From positions 1-41,428 of the forward strand of contig JAEXAJ010000224.1 of NCBI GenBank assembly GCA_023458215.1: 41,428 bases of DNA, in the 5' to 3' direction. Positions within the stretch are counted from its first letter, which is position 1. The number at the start of each line of letters is the position of its first letter. Below are positions 24,873 through 33,994 of the stretch, one piece after another. The position numbers were made by a program, and so were the translations under genes. This stretch comes from Bacteroidota bacterium (GTDB lineage: Bacteria > Bacteroidota > Bacteroidia > Bacteroidales > Bacteroidaceae). A model generated the notes under the pieces. That model made no database searches, was not told the DNA's origin, and saw only the letters and a program-made list of their open reading frames with translations.

Positions 24873-25850
24873 ATGGCAACATTAGAAACTACTTTTGCAG
24901 GGTTGAAACTCAAGAACCCTATTATTATCAGCAGTTCCGGACTGACAGACAGTGCTACAAAAAATCAAAAGTTGTGTGAAGCAGGTGCAGGAGCTATCGT
25001 TCTTAAATCGCTTTTCGAAGAACAAATTATGAGGGAAGCCGACTGGCTTGGTGATCCCAATATGTACCCGGAAGGCAGTGATTATCTGGTGGGATATGTT
25101 CGCGAACATAAGATAGGCGAATATATAACCTTAATTAAGGAGAGCAAGAAGGTTTGCAACATACCTATTATTGCGAGTATAAACTGTTATCAGGATGCGG
25201 ACTGGATTGAGTTTGCTACAAAAATAGAAGAAGCCGGCGCCGACGCACTGGAAATCAATATTCTTGCACTTCAAACAGATATAAACTATGTGTATGGTTC
25301 CTTCGAACAACGCCATATTGATATCTTGAGTCACATCAAGAAGATGATTAAAATACCCATTATCATGAAGTTGGGAGACAACCTTACTAATCCTATAGCA
25401 CTCATTGACCAGTTGTATGCCAATGGAGCAGCTGCGGTAGTAATGTTCAACCGTTTCTATCAGCCGGACATCAATATTGAGAAAATGACCCAAATCTCCG
25501 GCAACGTATTCAGCAATGAGTCCGATTTAGCTAAAGTTTTACGCTGGATTGGCATTGCTTCCGCAAATGTAAAAAAGATGGATTATGCAGCATCAGGCGG
25601 TATTCATTCTCCGGAAGGTATTGTAAAAGCCATATTAGCAGGTGCTTCGGCCGTAGAAATATGTAGTGCACTCTATCAAAGTTCCTATTTCATTATCGAA
25701 GAATACATTCGCTTCCTGAATTTATGGATGGATCGCAAAGGTATGGAGACGATTAATCAGTTTAAAGGTATTTTGAATGTGAGCGATCCGAAGGGAGTTA
25801 ATACATTTGAACGTACCCAATTCTTGAAATACTTCTCCTCACGCGAGTAA
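24873..25850 (+). CDS. Dihydroorotate dehydrogenase-like protein
   Basis: A 325-residue flavoprotein-type TIM barrel of the PyrD family. LKLKNPIIISSSGLTDSATK is the N-terminal barrel opening, IPIIASINCYQDADWIEFA and ADALEINILALQTDI stand where PyrD binds substrate and FMN, and AASGGIHSPEGIVKAILAGA is the phosphate loop for FMN. It differs from authentic PyrD in the active-site loop, and in Bacteroides such paralogues are annotated as dihydroorotate-dehydrogenase-like. The substrate is uncertain. It shares strand with yggS. Confidence 0.85.
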   Translation: MATLETTFAGLKLKNPIIISSSGLTDSATKNQKLCEAGAGAIVLKSLFEEQIMREADWLGDPNMYPEGSDYLVGYVREHKIGEYITLIKESKKVCNIPIIASINCYQDADWIEFATKIEEAGADALEINILALQTDINYVYGSFEQRHIDILSHIKKMIKIPIIMKLGDNLTNPIALIDQLYANGAAAVVMFNRFYQPDINIEKMTQISGNVFSNESDLAKVLRWIGIASANVKKMDYAASGGIHSPEGIVKAILAGASAVEICSALYQSSYFIIEEYIRFLNLWMDRKGMETINQFKGILNVSDPKGVNTFERTQFLKYFSSRE

Positions 25851-25870
25851 GAAGAACGAAACAGATAAAA

Positions 25871-25917
25871 TAATAGGGTGGTAAAGTGCTTTTGCAGGCA
25901 ACTTTACCACCCTATTA
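25871..25917. terminator. Strong bidirectional terminator
   Basis: A perfect 17-bp stem (25871-25887 with 25901-25917) and 13-nt loop between the convergent genes ending at 25850 and 25936. It would serve both strands. Confidence 0.85.
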
Positions 25918-25935
25918 GTTTATCACATTACTATT

Positions 25936-27840
25936 CTATTGTTTCTTGTCCAAAGCTTCAAAGCAAGAGTTCTTGCTGACAAACTCCGGAACGATATCCT
26001 TCATAGCACTTACAATCTTCATCTGATCATACGTATAGCTAACATCAATGAGTTTCTGGATGCGTTCTTTTACTTCATCATAATCATATTCGCGCACAGT
26101 AGCAATCATAATCTTCTCATGATAAGTTGGCTTGGTCAACTCTTTCACGTTCAAAAGCTCTTCATACAGTTTTTCGCCATGACGCAAACCGGTAAACTCA
26201 ATTTTAACATCCGTACGTCCGGAAAGGCTAATCATACGTTTGGCTAGATCCACAATCTTGACCGGCTTACCCATATCAAAAATATAGATTTCACCGCCAT
26301 TGCCCATACTACCTGCTTCGAGTACAAGGCGGCAAGCTTCGGGGATGGTCATAAAATAACGTATAATCTCGGGATGAGTCACGGTTACAGGACCTCCACG
26401 CTGAATTTGATCACGGAAACGAGGGATCACAGAGCCATTAGAACCCAATACATTACCAAAACGTGTGGTGATAAATTGAGTGGCATTTCCTCCATCCTTC
26501 TGCAACTTTTTAGCCAAAGATTGCACGTAGATTTCACAGATACGTTTGGAGCACCCCATCACATTCGTCGGATTGACCGCTTTATCAGTAGAAATCATCA
26601 CAAACTTTTCAGCACCATATTTCACAGCAAGGTCGGCAACACTACGCGTACCATAGATATTCACTTGGATAGATTCGGAAACATTATCCTCCATCATCGG
26701 CACATGTTTGTAGGCAGCAGCATGAAAAATATACTGAGGTTTGAATTCTTGAAAGATGGCCTCCATGCGGGTTGAGTTGGAAATATCAGCAATAATTGTC
26801 TCCGCATCTATATCACGCCAACGGTCTTGTAACTCCAAACGGATATCGTGCAACGGCGTTTCTGCCTGATCGACTAGAATCAGTTTATAAGGATTGAACG
26901 AAGCAACCTGACGCATGATTTCACTACCGATAGATCCGGCTGCGCCGGTAATCATAACCCGTTTGCCTTCCAGATGGGAGGCTACTTTATGAATATCTAT
27001 CTCAATAGGATTACGTTGCAAAAGGTCTTCAATCTGAATTTCCTTCAGTTGGGTACGATTCAATGTCTGGCCATTCCACTCGCTCAATGGAGGGGCAGTC
27101 ATCAATTTGATATTATGCGCCAACAAGCGATCCGCCATATCCGATTTTTTCAGCTCCTCCATCTTAGCCGGAGAAATGATAATGGTTTGTACATCGCGGT
27201 CACTCAAATTATCAATCAAAGTGTCATCGTTAGGAAACACTCTGACCCCCATCATCACTTTATTTATCAGTTCGGGCTCATCGGCTATAAATCCACGCAA
27301 CCGGTAATGATTTCGCAAATTCACACGCAATGCCTTCGCTATATTTACGCCAGCTTCCTTAGCTCCGTAGATAAAAACATTAGCGCTATGGGTTCCGTCG
27401 AAGTTCAACGCTTCAAAGAATGTTTTAACAACAATACGCGAACATGCCATCATGGCAAAGCTAATGATATATGACATGAAAAGGACACTGACCGGAGCCA
27501 GGTTGAAATTCATATAACTTTCAGCCAATACACTTGCAATCATCAACAATGCGTATGACACTGTTAACGAAACAAAGATACGCATGATATCCACAAAGGA
27601 AGAAAAGCGTAATACATTAGAATATGTCCGGAAAACACGGAAAAACACCAGATTGACAACAACCGTCCATAAAATTGTTCTATCTATGGTGGAAGATTCC
27701 AGGAAAATACTTCTGAAATCGTATCGGAGTGCATAAGCCAGCAGACTAGATATGACGATGATAAATACATCAATCAATAGAATAGTCCAAATAGGTAACA
27801 CCTTCGCAGAAAGGTATCTATGAAAAATTCTTCGCTTCAT
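25936..27840 (-). CDS. Membrane-anchored nucleotide-sugar 4,6-dehydratase (FlaA1/CapD/WbpM type)
   Basis: The start MKRRIFHRYL at 27840 gives 634 residues; an upstream ATG at 27873 lies inside the promoter and is rejected. Four membrane helices (about 15-135) precede a first Rossmann domain (NVFIYGAKEAGVNIAKA) and a long SDR domain with TGAAGSIGS (298-306). The catalytic region is TDKAVNPTNVMG (418-429), with Met428 and Lys432 in place of the usual YxxxK, as in UDP-GlcNAc 4,6-dehydratases. It would make a UDP-4-keto-6-deoxy sugar for polysaccharides or glycoproteins. Its location apart from the capsule operon and its own promoter suggest steady expression. Confidence 0.9.
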   Translation of the reverse strand: MKRRIFHRYLSAKVLPIWTILLIDVFIIVISSLLAYALRYDFRSIFLESSTIDRTILWTVVVNLVFFRVFRTYSNVLRFSSFVDIMRIFVSLTVSYALLMIASVLAESYMNFNLAPVSVLFMSYIISFAMMACSRIVVKTFFEALNFDGTHSANVFIYGAKEAGVNIAKALRVNLRNHYRLRGFIADEPELINKVMMGVRVFPNDDTLIDNLSDRDVQTIIISPAKMEELKKSDMADRLLAHNIKLMTAPPLSEWNGQTLNRTQLKEIQIEDLLQRNPIEIDIHKVASHLEGKRVMITGAAGSIGSEIMRQVASFNPYKLILVDQAETPLHDIRLELQDRWRDIDAETIIADISNSTRMEAIFQEFKPQYIFHAAAYKHVPMMEDNVSESIQVNIYGTRSVADLAVKYGAEKFVMISTDKAVNPTNVMGCSKRICEIYVQSLAKKLQKDGGNATQFITTRFGNVLGSNGSVIPRFRDQIQRGGPVTVTHPEIIRYFMTIPEACRLVLEAGSMGNGGEIYIFDMGKPVKIVDLAKRMISLSGRTDVKIEFTGLRHGEKLYEELLNVKELTKPTYHEKIMIATVREYDYDEVKERIQKLIDVSYTYDQMKIVSAMKDIVPEFVSKNSCFEALDKKQ

Positions 27841-27870
27841 TTTGCTTGACAGTTTTGTTTTTAGGCGTGG

Positions 27871-27902
27871 CAAAGATACATTATTTTGGCTAAAGCGAGC
27901 AA
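27871..27902 (-). promoter_or_regulatory. Promoter of the 4,6-dehydratase gene
   Basis: On the - strand TATCTTTG (27871-27878) matches TAnnTTTG. TTGC at 27899-27902, 20 nt away, is an imperfect -33 element. Predicted start near 27864, 24 nt before the ATG at 27840, which settles the gene start. Confidence 0.6.
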
Positions 27903-27949
27903 GAAATAGATAAAAAAGTGTTATAATAAAAAATTAACATAGACTGAAA

Positions 27950-27991
27950 CCGCCCCATCCCCTCTTTTAGGTTGTAGAGAAGACGGGGCGG
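27950..27991 (-). terminator. Terminator of the PhoH gene
   Basis: GC-rich outer stem CCGCCCC/GGGGCGG (27950-27956 with 27985-27991) with a long internal loop, 30 bp after the phoH stop. On the leftward strand it is followed after about 15 nt by an A/T-rich stretch. Confidence 0.5.
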
Positions 27992-28021
27992 ATATTATTT
28001 ATCTCGCTAAAAATCTCCTTT

Positions 28022-29347
28022 TTACATTAAATTACTAGCTAATTCACTCAACTGGCTACGTTCTCCTTTCACCAAATTAACATGGGCAAATAAATTCTGA
28101 TCTTTCATACGATCGATCATGTACACAAGCCCATTGGACTGGCTATCAAGGTAAGGCTGGTCTATTTGTTGGATATCTCCGGTAAATACCATTTTTGTAC
28201 CCTCTCCGGCACGGGTGATAATGGTCTTTATTTCATGTGGGGTTAAATTTTGAGCCTCATCGATTATACAATAAGTTTCACTTAAGCTTCGTCCACGAAT
28301 AAAGGCTAAGGCTTCTATCACCAATTGTTCACTTTTCTGCATATCTTCCAAGCGTTTAACCTCCGAAGAGTTAGAAGCGAACTGATGTTTGATCACATTA
28401 AGATTATCGAACAATGGTTGCATATAAGGAGCTACTTTTTCGTTGGCATCACCGGGCAGGAAGCCCAAATCTTTGTTAGATAAAGCAACAATAGGACGAG
28501 CCAATAGAATCTGTTTGTATTCAGTGAGCTTACCCAACGCTGCTGCTAGCGCCAACAAGGTTTTACCCGTTCCGGCTTTACCCGTCAAGGCAACCAATTT
28601 AATATTAGGGTCATTCAACACCTCAAAAGCAAAACTTTGTTCGGCATTACGTGGCTCTATTCCGTAATTCTTGGATTTGTTCACCCGGCAAACGGAGTGA
28701 GTGAAAGGGTTATAACGTGCAAGTACACTGCTCCGGTCGCTCTTCAAAACAAAACATTCATTGGGATGGACAATATCTTTAAAGTCGAATTCGCTAATAT
28801 CCAGTCCTTCTTTCGAAGAATAGATACGATCGATGAGCGTGGGGTCAACTCCTTCGAAAACTTCACTCGACTTCTCAAATATATCGACATTCACTACTTT
28901 GTCGTTGATATAGTCTTCGCATAACAGACCGATAGAACGAGCTTTCATACGCAGATTAACATCTTTCGTAACAAGAATGGATTTCATCTTAGGCTTCTTT
29001 TCAGTAAGCCAGTCTAACACAGACAAAATCTGATGGTCGGGAATACGCTCAGGAAAAGATTCATGTACCCGGGGAGAGTCTACCGCACCTGCTACTACAA
29101 ACAGACGTCCCAATCCCTCGCCTAACGGCGCTCCCTTCGTAAAGAGGTTGTCATCTGTAATTAAATCGAGTTCGCGAACAAATTCACGGGCATTGAAATT
29201 AATCTGCTCGTTGCCTTTCTTAAATTTGTCCAACTCTTCAAGTACTACAATGGGAAGATAGATGTCGTTCTCTTGGAAATTTTTCAAACAGTTATAATCG
29301 TGAAGGATTACATTGGTATCAATCACAAAATTTTTCTTAGCTCCCAT
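28022..29347 (-). CDS. PhoH-family ATPase with N-terminal PIN domain
   Basis: The start MGAKKNFVIDTNVILHDYNC (29347) gives 441 residues; the extra 23 upstream residues are not family-like. The N-terminal PIN domain has DTNVILHD with conserved Asp, VVLEELDKFK, and ILVTKDVNLRMKARSIG. The C-terminal PhoH domain has the Walker A LTGKAGTGKTLLALAAAL and Walker B CIIDEAQNLTPHEIKTI. PIN-PhoH proteins (PhoH2/YlaK type) act as RNA helicase/ribonucleases in other bacteria. It is divergent from folC. Confidence 0.93.
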   Translation of the reverse strand: MGAKKNFVIDTNVILHDYNCLKNFQENDIYLPIVVLEELDKFKKGNEQINFNAREFVRELDLITDDNLFTKGAPLGEGLGRLFVVAGAVDSPRVHESFPERIPDHQILSVLDWLTEKKPKMKSILVTKDVNLRMKARSIGLLCEDYINDKVVNVDIFEKSSEVFEGVDPTLIDRIYSSKEGLDISEFDFKDIVHPNECFVLKSDRSSVLARYNPFTHSVCRVNKSKNYGIEPRNAEQSFAFEVLNDPNIKLVALTGKAGTGKTLLALAAALGKLTEYKQILLARPIVALSNKDLGFLPGDANEKVAPYMQPLFDNLNVIKHQFASNSSEVKRLEDMQKSEQLVIEALAFIRGRSLSETYCIIDEAQNLTPHEIKTIITRAGEGTKMVFTGDIQQIDQPYLDSQSNGLVYMIDRMKDQNLFAHVNLVKGERSQLSELASNLM

Positions 29348-29422
29348 ACTCGATAGATTTAAATAGTTAATATCATTAGATAAGACAGGCTGTACCTCAT
29401 CAATAAAAACAAGCAAGCTTCT

Positions 29423-29453
29423 TTTGTATTAATTTCGGTTTGCACTATCTTTG
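29423..29453 (+). promoter_or_regulatory. Promoter of folC
   Basis: TTTG (29423-29426), a 19-nt spacer and TATCTTTG (29446-29453) form a full consensus promoter. Expected start near 29460, with a 58-nt leader to the folC ATG. Confidence 0.75.
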
Positions 29454-29517
29454 TTGTCTCTAAAGATAACAAATTAATAAGCAGAAAGGATTCCTTTCTT
29501 GTTAAATATTATAAAAG

Positions 29518-30771
29518 ATGGATTATCAGGACACATTATCTTACTTATATAACAGCGCACCTATGTTCCAGCAGGTGGGCAATTCGGCATACAAAGAAGG
29601 ACTGGAAAACACAATAGCGTTGGATGAGCACTTGGGGCACCCCCATCGCTCGTACCGTTGCATCCACGTAGCGGGTACCAACGGCAAAGGTTCTTGTTCG
29701 CATACACTTGCTGCCATATTGCAGGAAGCAGGCTATCGCGTGGGGCTTTACACTTCTCCCCATCTGATAGATTTCAGGGAACGTATCCGCATCAACGGCG
29801 AACCCGTACCGGAAGAATACGTTATCCGTTTTGTGCAAGAAGAACGTAGCTTCTTCGAACCATTGCACCCCTCTTTCTTCGAGTTAACCACCGCTATGGC
29901 GTTCCGCTACTTTGCTGACGAAAAAGTAGATGTAGCTATCATTGAAGTTGGCCTTGGAGGACGATTGGATTGTACCAACATCATCCGACCGGATCTATGC
30001 GTCATCACCAACATCAGTTTCGACCATGTTCAGTTTTTGGGAAATACATTAGATAAAATAGCCGGTGAAAAAGCGGGTATCATAAAAAATGGGATTCCTG
30101 TTGTGATAGGTGAAACCACCCCCGAGACCTTACCTGTATTTCTAAACAAGGCACAAGAAGCAGGTGCCCCTATTTATTTTGCAGAAGAAAATGACCGTGA
30201 AGATTATCCCGGAATAGAATGTGAGTTGAAAGGAATTTATCAAAAGAAGAACACCCGTACCATTCTTACCGCTCTTCCTCTTCTGAAAGAGATAGGTTAT
30301 CGGCTGGATGAACAATCCGTACGAAGCGGTTTTGCCCATGTCAGCGAGCTGACCGGCCTAATGGGGCGATGGCAGAAACTTCAAGATGCCCCTACCCTGA
30401 TTTGTGATACCGGGCATAATGTAGGAGGAATCAGCTACATCGTAGAACAATTGAAGCAGCAATCTTATCACCGACTGCATATTATCATAGGTATGGTAAA
30501 TGACAAGGATATCCGGGGCGTACTGGCATTACTACCTAAAGAAGCAACTTACTATTTCACCAAAGCCAGTGTAAAGCGTGCATTAGCCGAAGAAGAGCTG
30601 GCAAGGCTTGCTGTTGCCGAAGGGCTTCAAGGCACTTGCTATCCCGATGTGCCCGCCGCTGTACAGGCCGCACAAGAAAAAAGCCTCCCGGAAGATTTCA
30701 TCTTCGTGGGAGGCAGTAGCTTTATTGTTGCCGATTTGTTAGCGAACCGCAATGCACTCAATCTCCACTAA
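29518..30771 (+). CDS. folC: Bifunctional folylpolyglutamate synthase / dihydrofolate synthase
   Basis: A 417-residue Mur-ligase-like enzyme. CIHVAGTNGKGSCSHTLAAI is the ATP loop, VGLYTSPHLIDFRERIRING the folate-binding region, IIEVGLGGRLDCTNII the central metal site, and DTGHNVGGISYIVEQL starts the glutamate-ligase domain. It adds glutamate to dihydropteroate and folates. The last 33 bp overlap the end of the convergent ridA gene. Confidence 0.95.
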   Translation: MDYQDTLSYLYNSAPMFQQVGNSAYKEGLENTIALDEHLGHPHRSYRCIHVAGTNGKGSCSHTLAAILQEAGYRVGLYTSPHLIDFRERIRINGEPVPEEYVIRFVQEERSFFEPLHPSFFELTTAMAFRYFADEKVDVAIIEVGLGGRLDCTNIIRPDLCVITNISFDHVQFLGNTLDKIAGEKAGIIKNGIPVVIGETTPETLPVFLNKAQEAGAPIYFAEENDREDYPGIECELKGIYQKKNTRTILTALPLLKEIGYRLDEQSVRSGFAHVSELTGLMGRWQKLQDAPTLICDTGHNVGGISYIVEQLKQQSYHRLHIIIGMVNDKDIRGVLALLPKEATYYFTKASVKRALAEEELARLAVAEGLQGTCYPDVPAAVQAAQEKSLPEDFIFVGGSSFIVADLLANRNALNLH

Positions 30772-31113
30772 GGCATCTTTAGGCAGTGCTTTCACGGCTA
30801 CAGCCGAACGTGCCGGGAAAGCACCGTCGAAATAGGTGGCATATACTTTATTCATATCAGCAAACAGAGACATATCTGCCAGGAAGACAGTAGTCTTCAC
30901 GATATTTGCCATACTTAAACCAGCTTCATCCAGAATGTGCTTCACATTCTCCAACGACTGGCGGGCTTGTGCTTCAGCTCCTTCTGCCATTACTCCGGTA
31001 GCTGCATCAATCGGTAGCTGACCGGATACAAATATCATTCCATTAGCTTCTATTGCTTGACTATAAGGACCTATAGCTCCCGGTGCCTTTTGGCTGCAAA
31101 TTACTTTTTTCAT
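30739..31113 (-). CDS. ridA: RidA-family reactive imine/enamine deaminase
   Basis: A 124-residue protein of the YjgF/YER057c/UK114 family. AIGPYSQAIEANGMIFVSGQ opens the fold, FPARSAVAVKALPKDALVEIECIAVR holds the conserved Arg and the closing Glu-Cys pair. RidA hydrolyses 2-aminoacrylate and related enamines released by PLP enzymes. Convergent with folC, overlapping by 33 bp. No consensus promoter is seen upstream. Confidence 0.95.
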   Translation of the reverse strand: MKKVICSQKAPGAIGPYSQAIEANGMIFVSGQLPIDAATGVMAEGAEAQARQSLENVKHILDEAGLSMANIVKTTVFLADMSLFADMNKVYATYFDGAFPARSAVAVKALPKDALVEIECIAVR

Positions 31114-31299
31114 TGAATTCTTAGTTTATTAGATTAATAATCAATTCGTTATTTTGTCCACGATAAAAAAGATTCAGGATATATGCAGTATTTCCTCTAT
31201 TAACGCATTTATTATATAAATACACAAAAGAAAAATTCACTCATAACCTTATTAATACCTAGACTTAACTTCAATTTTAACACGGGGGGAAGTTACCCC

Positions 31300-31337
31300 A
31301 AACAAAGGCTCTGCTTGAGAAAACAGAGCCTTTGTTT
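31300..31337. terminator. Intrinsic terminator
   Basis: A 14-bp perfect stem (31300-31313 with 31324-31337) and 10-nt loop. The T-run is on the + strand, but the only gene that ends here is the - strand TPR gene, 9 bp away, so it probably ends that transcript. The rest of the gap 31114-31345 is AT-rich with nothing else recognised. Confidence 0.7.
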
Positions 31338-31345
31338 TTTATTTA

Positions 31346-33049
31346 TCACTTGCAATGTTTTGCAATCAATTCATCTACATTAGGATCACCTAATTCCTTA
31401 GCTTTGGCAAAGCTGGCACAAGCTTCTTTATTCAATTTTAATTGAACCTGTGCAATCCCCATCAAACGATAAGCTTCAGCATATTTAGGATCTATCTCCA
31501 AAGCTTCTTTCAGAACGTTCAGAGCCTCCTCATTACGTCCCACACGAATATTGATGACTGCCAATTCCGCACGGTAAGTCAGATCTTTCGGACTCAGTTC
31601 GATAGCTTTAGCCATATCGTCCAATGCACGTTGATATTGTTTGGCTTTCAACGCAGCCTGTTCACGGTAATAATAGAACATATCGTTTACATCACCTTTT
31701 ACCGCCTTGAAATAGGCATCATAATCCAACATGGCATTACGCGCCTGATCTGCATTCATACGGGCTTGGGCACGTTCCAACAAATAAGGAGCGGCTTCTA
31801 CAGTATAAGGTTCGGTAAAACGTACTATACAGCTATCCATCAATGCTAAAACTTCTTCGGCAGGTGCCTGCATCAATTCTTTCGTTTTTGCAGCACTATA
31901 GAAAGTCGCAGCAGAAGCCAAGTTTGTTTTGTTCACTTCATCATACTTGGCCAATGCCGCCGGATAATCTTGTTTGGCAAAGAGGATATCACCTTCCAAC
32001 TGCACATAAACCGGAAGTGCTTCGATAGCTATTGCCTTTCTAATTTCATCCAGTGCTTTATCGTAAGACCAGTCTTTATAGGCTTTTTCCGGTTTTCCCA
32101 GTTGATAGCCATAAATTATTTTTGCGCGATTAAAATAAACATCATCTTTCTTTTGGGCAACTTCCAGTGCTTTGTCCATATCTGCCGCCACTTTGCTCAT
32201 CGAAGCATCCTCATTCGACAAAAATAACTGCTGGGAAGCACGGCGAAGATAACCATCGGCACTATTAGGATATTGGGATATATAATCTTGCAAAATATCC
32301 ATATACTTTTCCGGAGACAACTGTGAAGATGCCATATACAGGAATACCAAAGCTTGTTCTTCGGTATCGGGCAAGGCTTTCTTAATCCCGATTCCCTTCA
32401 AGGACATGTCACTATAAGATAAGGCACTCACACTCTGAGCCATAGCGAAGTTTGCATCAATGGCGTAGCAAATAGTGGCAGTATCTTGTCCGGACGACTT
32501 TTGAGCCAAACCGAATACTTGTCCGTCTACTGTCATTACCGGGCAGCTTACCATTTTATCTTTCAGATGCATGTCGAGTGTGTAGTAGTAATAATTCCCC
32601 GCAACTTTATCGGCTTCTTTCACTTTTCCCGCGGTATAGGAGCGGTCTTTCTGAGTAGAGTATGATAATAAATACACATCAGCTCCTACTACGGGAGCAG
32701 TAGCAGCCAAAGTCAAAGCAGGTGCTTTCTTTCCTGATAATCCTACACGGAATTTAACAACATCATAAATGTCGTTAGCTCCCATAATAGACTCTACCGG
32801 CATTTGTACGCCATCCGAATTTATCACAACTGCACGCTGGGCTCCTTTAAACAAACTGTAATCGGATAGCGCCACACCATCCTCTGTTACAAAAAAGCCA
32901 TTTCCGGTATTCAGAATTTTGTCACTATTGTCATAAGTCACTACAGAAAAGACCGAACGTTTGGCCTTTTCCACCCATTTGGGCGCTTGTGCCACACTCC
33001 ATTGAGTCAACAAACAGAGAGTAAGCATTAAAAGCATCTTCTTTTTCAT
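31346..33049 (-). CDS. Secreted degenerate trypsin-like domain with TPR repeats
   Basis: A 567-residue exported protein with signal peptide (residues 1-20, ending SVAQA). Residues 25-200 resemble a DegP/S1C protease: SVFSVVTYDNSDKILNTGNG, FFVTEDGVALSDYSLFKGAQ. The position of the catalytic His holds Tyr/Ser, and the GNSGG serine motif is replaced by SCPVMTVDGQVFGLAQ, so it is very likely inactive. From about 220 onward come TPR-like helical repeats (ALDDMAKAIELSPKDLTYRA, EALNVLKEALEIDPKYAEAY). Role unknown; a periplasmic scaffold is plausible. Confidence 0.8.
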   Translation of the reverse strand: MKKKMLLMLTLCLLTQWSVAQAPKWVEKAKRSVFSVVTYDNSDKILNTGNGFFVTEDGVALSDYSLFKGAQRAVVINSDGVQMPVESIMGANDIYDVVKFRVGLSGKKAPALTLAATAPVVGADVYLLSYSTQKDRSYTAGKVKEADKVAGNYYYYTLDMHLKDKMVSCPVMTVDGQVFGLAQKSSGQDTATICYAIDANFAMAQSVSALSYSDMSLKGIGIKKALPDTEEQALVFLYMASSQLSPEKYMDILQDYISQYPNSADGYLRRASQQLFLSNEDASMSKVAADMDKALEVAQKKDDVYFNRAKIIYGYQLGKPEKAYKDWSYDKALDEIRKAIAIEALPVYVQLEGDILFAKQDYPAALAKYDEVNKTNLASAATFYSAAKTKELMQAPAEEVLALMDSCIVRFTEPYTVEAAPYLLERAQARMNADQARNAMLDYDAYFKAVKGDVNDMFYYYREQAALKAKQYQRALDDMAKAIELSPKDLTYRAELAVINIRVGRNEEALNVLKEALEIDPKYAEAYRLMGIAQVQLKLNKEACASFAKAKELGDPNVDELIAKHCK

Positions 33050-33109
33050 ATCTTGATATTTATTTTTTTATCTGATTATGAACGCATTACCAGTGATACC
33101 GAAATACAT

Positions 33110-33213
33110 GATGCGATTGAGTAAAACAGATGATGCGTTTAGAGCAATCGCATGATGTGTTTGGGGCAAACAGATGATGTGTTTCGAGCAAACAAATGAT
33201 GCGTTTCTTAGAG
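33110..33213. repeat. 22-bp tandem repeats beside rlmB
   Basis: Four full 22-bp copies start at 33110, 33132, 33154 and 33176, with a partial fifth at 33198 that runs over the rlmB stop codon. The consensus is GATGYGTTTnGAGCAAACAGAT written from GATG. The period is exact. The array fills most of the gap between rlmB and the TPR gene. Function unknown. Confidence 0.85.
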
Positions 33214-33951
33214 ACTGTTTCTTTGTTTCACAGCTTCATAAATCAAAATTCCGGCAGCCACCGATACATTGAGCGATTCAATGGTTCCTAACATCGGAAT
33301 CTTCACCCATTCATCACACAATGCCAGGTTGTCATAGGATACTCCCCTATCTTCAGCTCCCATAATGATACACATCGGTCCGGTATAATCGGCTTTGGTA
33401 TAATCGTAATCGCCTTTTTCGGTAGCAGCCACAATGTGGAAGCCACTGTTTTTAAGGTATTGCAAAGTCTCCTTCAAGCTCTGCTCACGGCAAACGGGCA
33501 AAGTATGTAATGCGCCGGCCGAAGTTTTCATGGCATCGGCATTGACCGACACACTGTTTTTGGCCGGAATAATCACGGCATCTACTGCTGCGCACTCGCA
33601 AGTACGGGCAATAGCGCCGAAGTTACGGACATCCGTAATGCCATCCAACATTACAAATAGCGGATTTTTACCTTGCTCGAAAAGGAACGGCACCAAGTCT
33701 TCAGTCTTTTGGTAAGTCACCGAAGATATAAAAGCAATCACACCTTGGTGATTTTTGCGGGTAATGCGGTTGATGCGTTCTACGGGAACACGTTGCACCG
33801 GTATCAACAATCCTTTCAAGGCGGCAAACAACTCTTTGGACAAGTCACTTTGGATATCTGTTTTCACTAGTATCTTGTCGATTTCTTTTCCTGCCTGAAT
33901 GGCTTCTATCACGGCACGAACGCCGAAAATCATTTCACTTTTATCAACCAT
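33208..33951 (-). CDS. rlmB: 23S rRNA (guanosine-2'-O)-methyltransferase, RlmB/TrmH family
   Basis: The start MVDKSEMIFGVRAVIEAIQA (33951) gives 247 residues; 23 extra upstream residues overlap the recN end and are not conserved. The N-terminal substrate domain is followed by the SPOUT domain with NFGAIARTCECAAVDAVI, CIIMGAEDRGVS and SLNVSVAAGILIYEAVKQR, the three SpoU motifs. It methylates a 23S rRNA guanosine (G2251 in E. coli). Confidence 0.93.
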   Translation of the reverse strand: MVDKSEMIFGVRAVIEAIQAGKEIDKILVKTDIQSDLSKELFAALKGLLIPVQRVPVERINRITRKNHQGVIAFISSVTYQKTEDLVPFLFEQGKNPLFVMLDGITDVRNFGAIARTCECAAVDAVIIPAKNSVSVNADAMKTSAGALHTLPVCREQSLKETLQYLKNSGFHIVAATEKGDYDYTKADYTGPMCIIMGAEDRGVSYDNLALCDEWVKIPMLGTIESLNVSVAAGILIYEAVKQRNSL

Positions 33952-33994
33952 CTTTCTAAATTGAGAATTAAAAATTATAAATAGAAAACGAGAG

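Noticed and set aside
33110..33213. CRISPR array
   Set aside because: The copies are tandem with no spacers.
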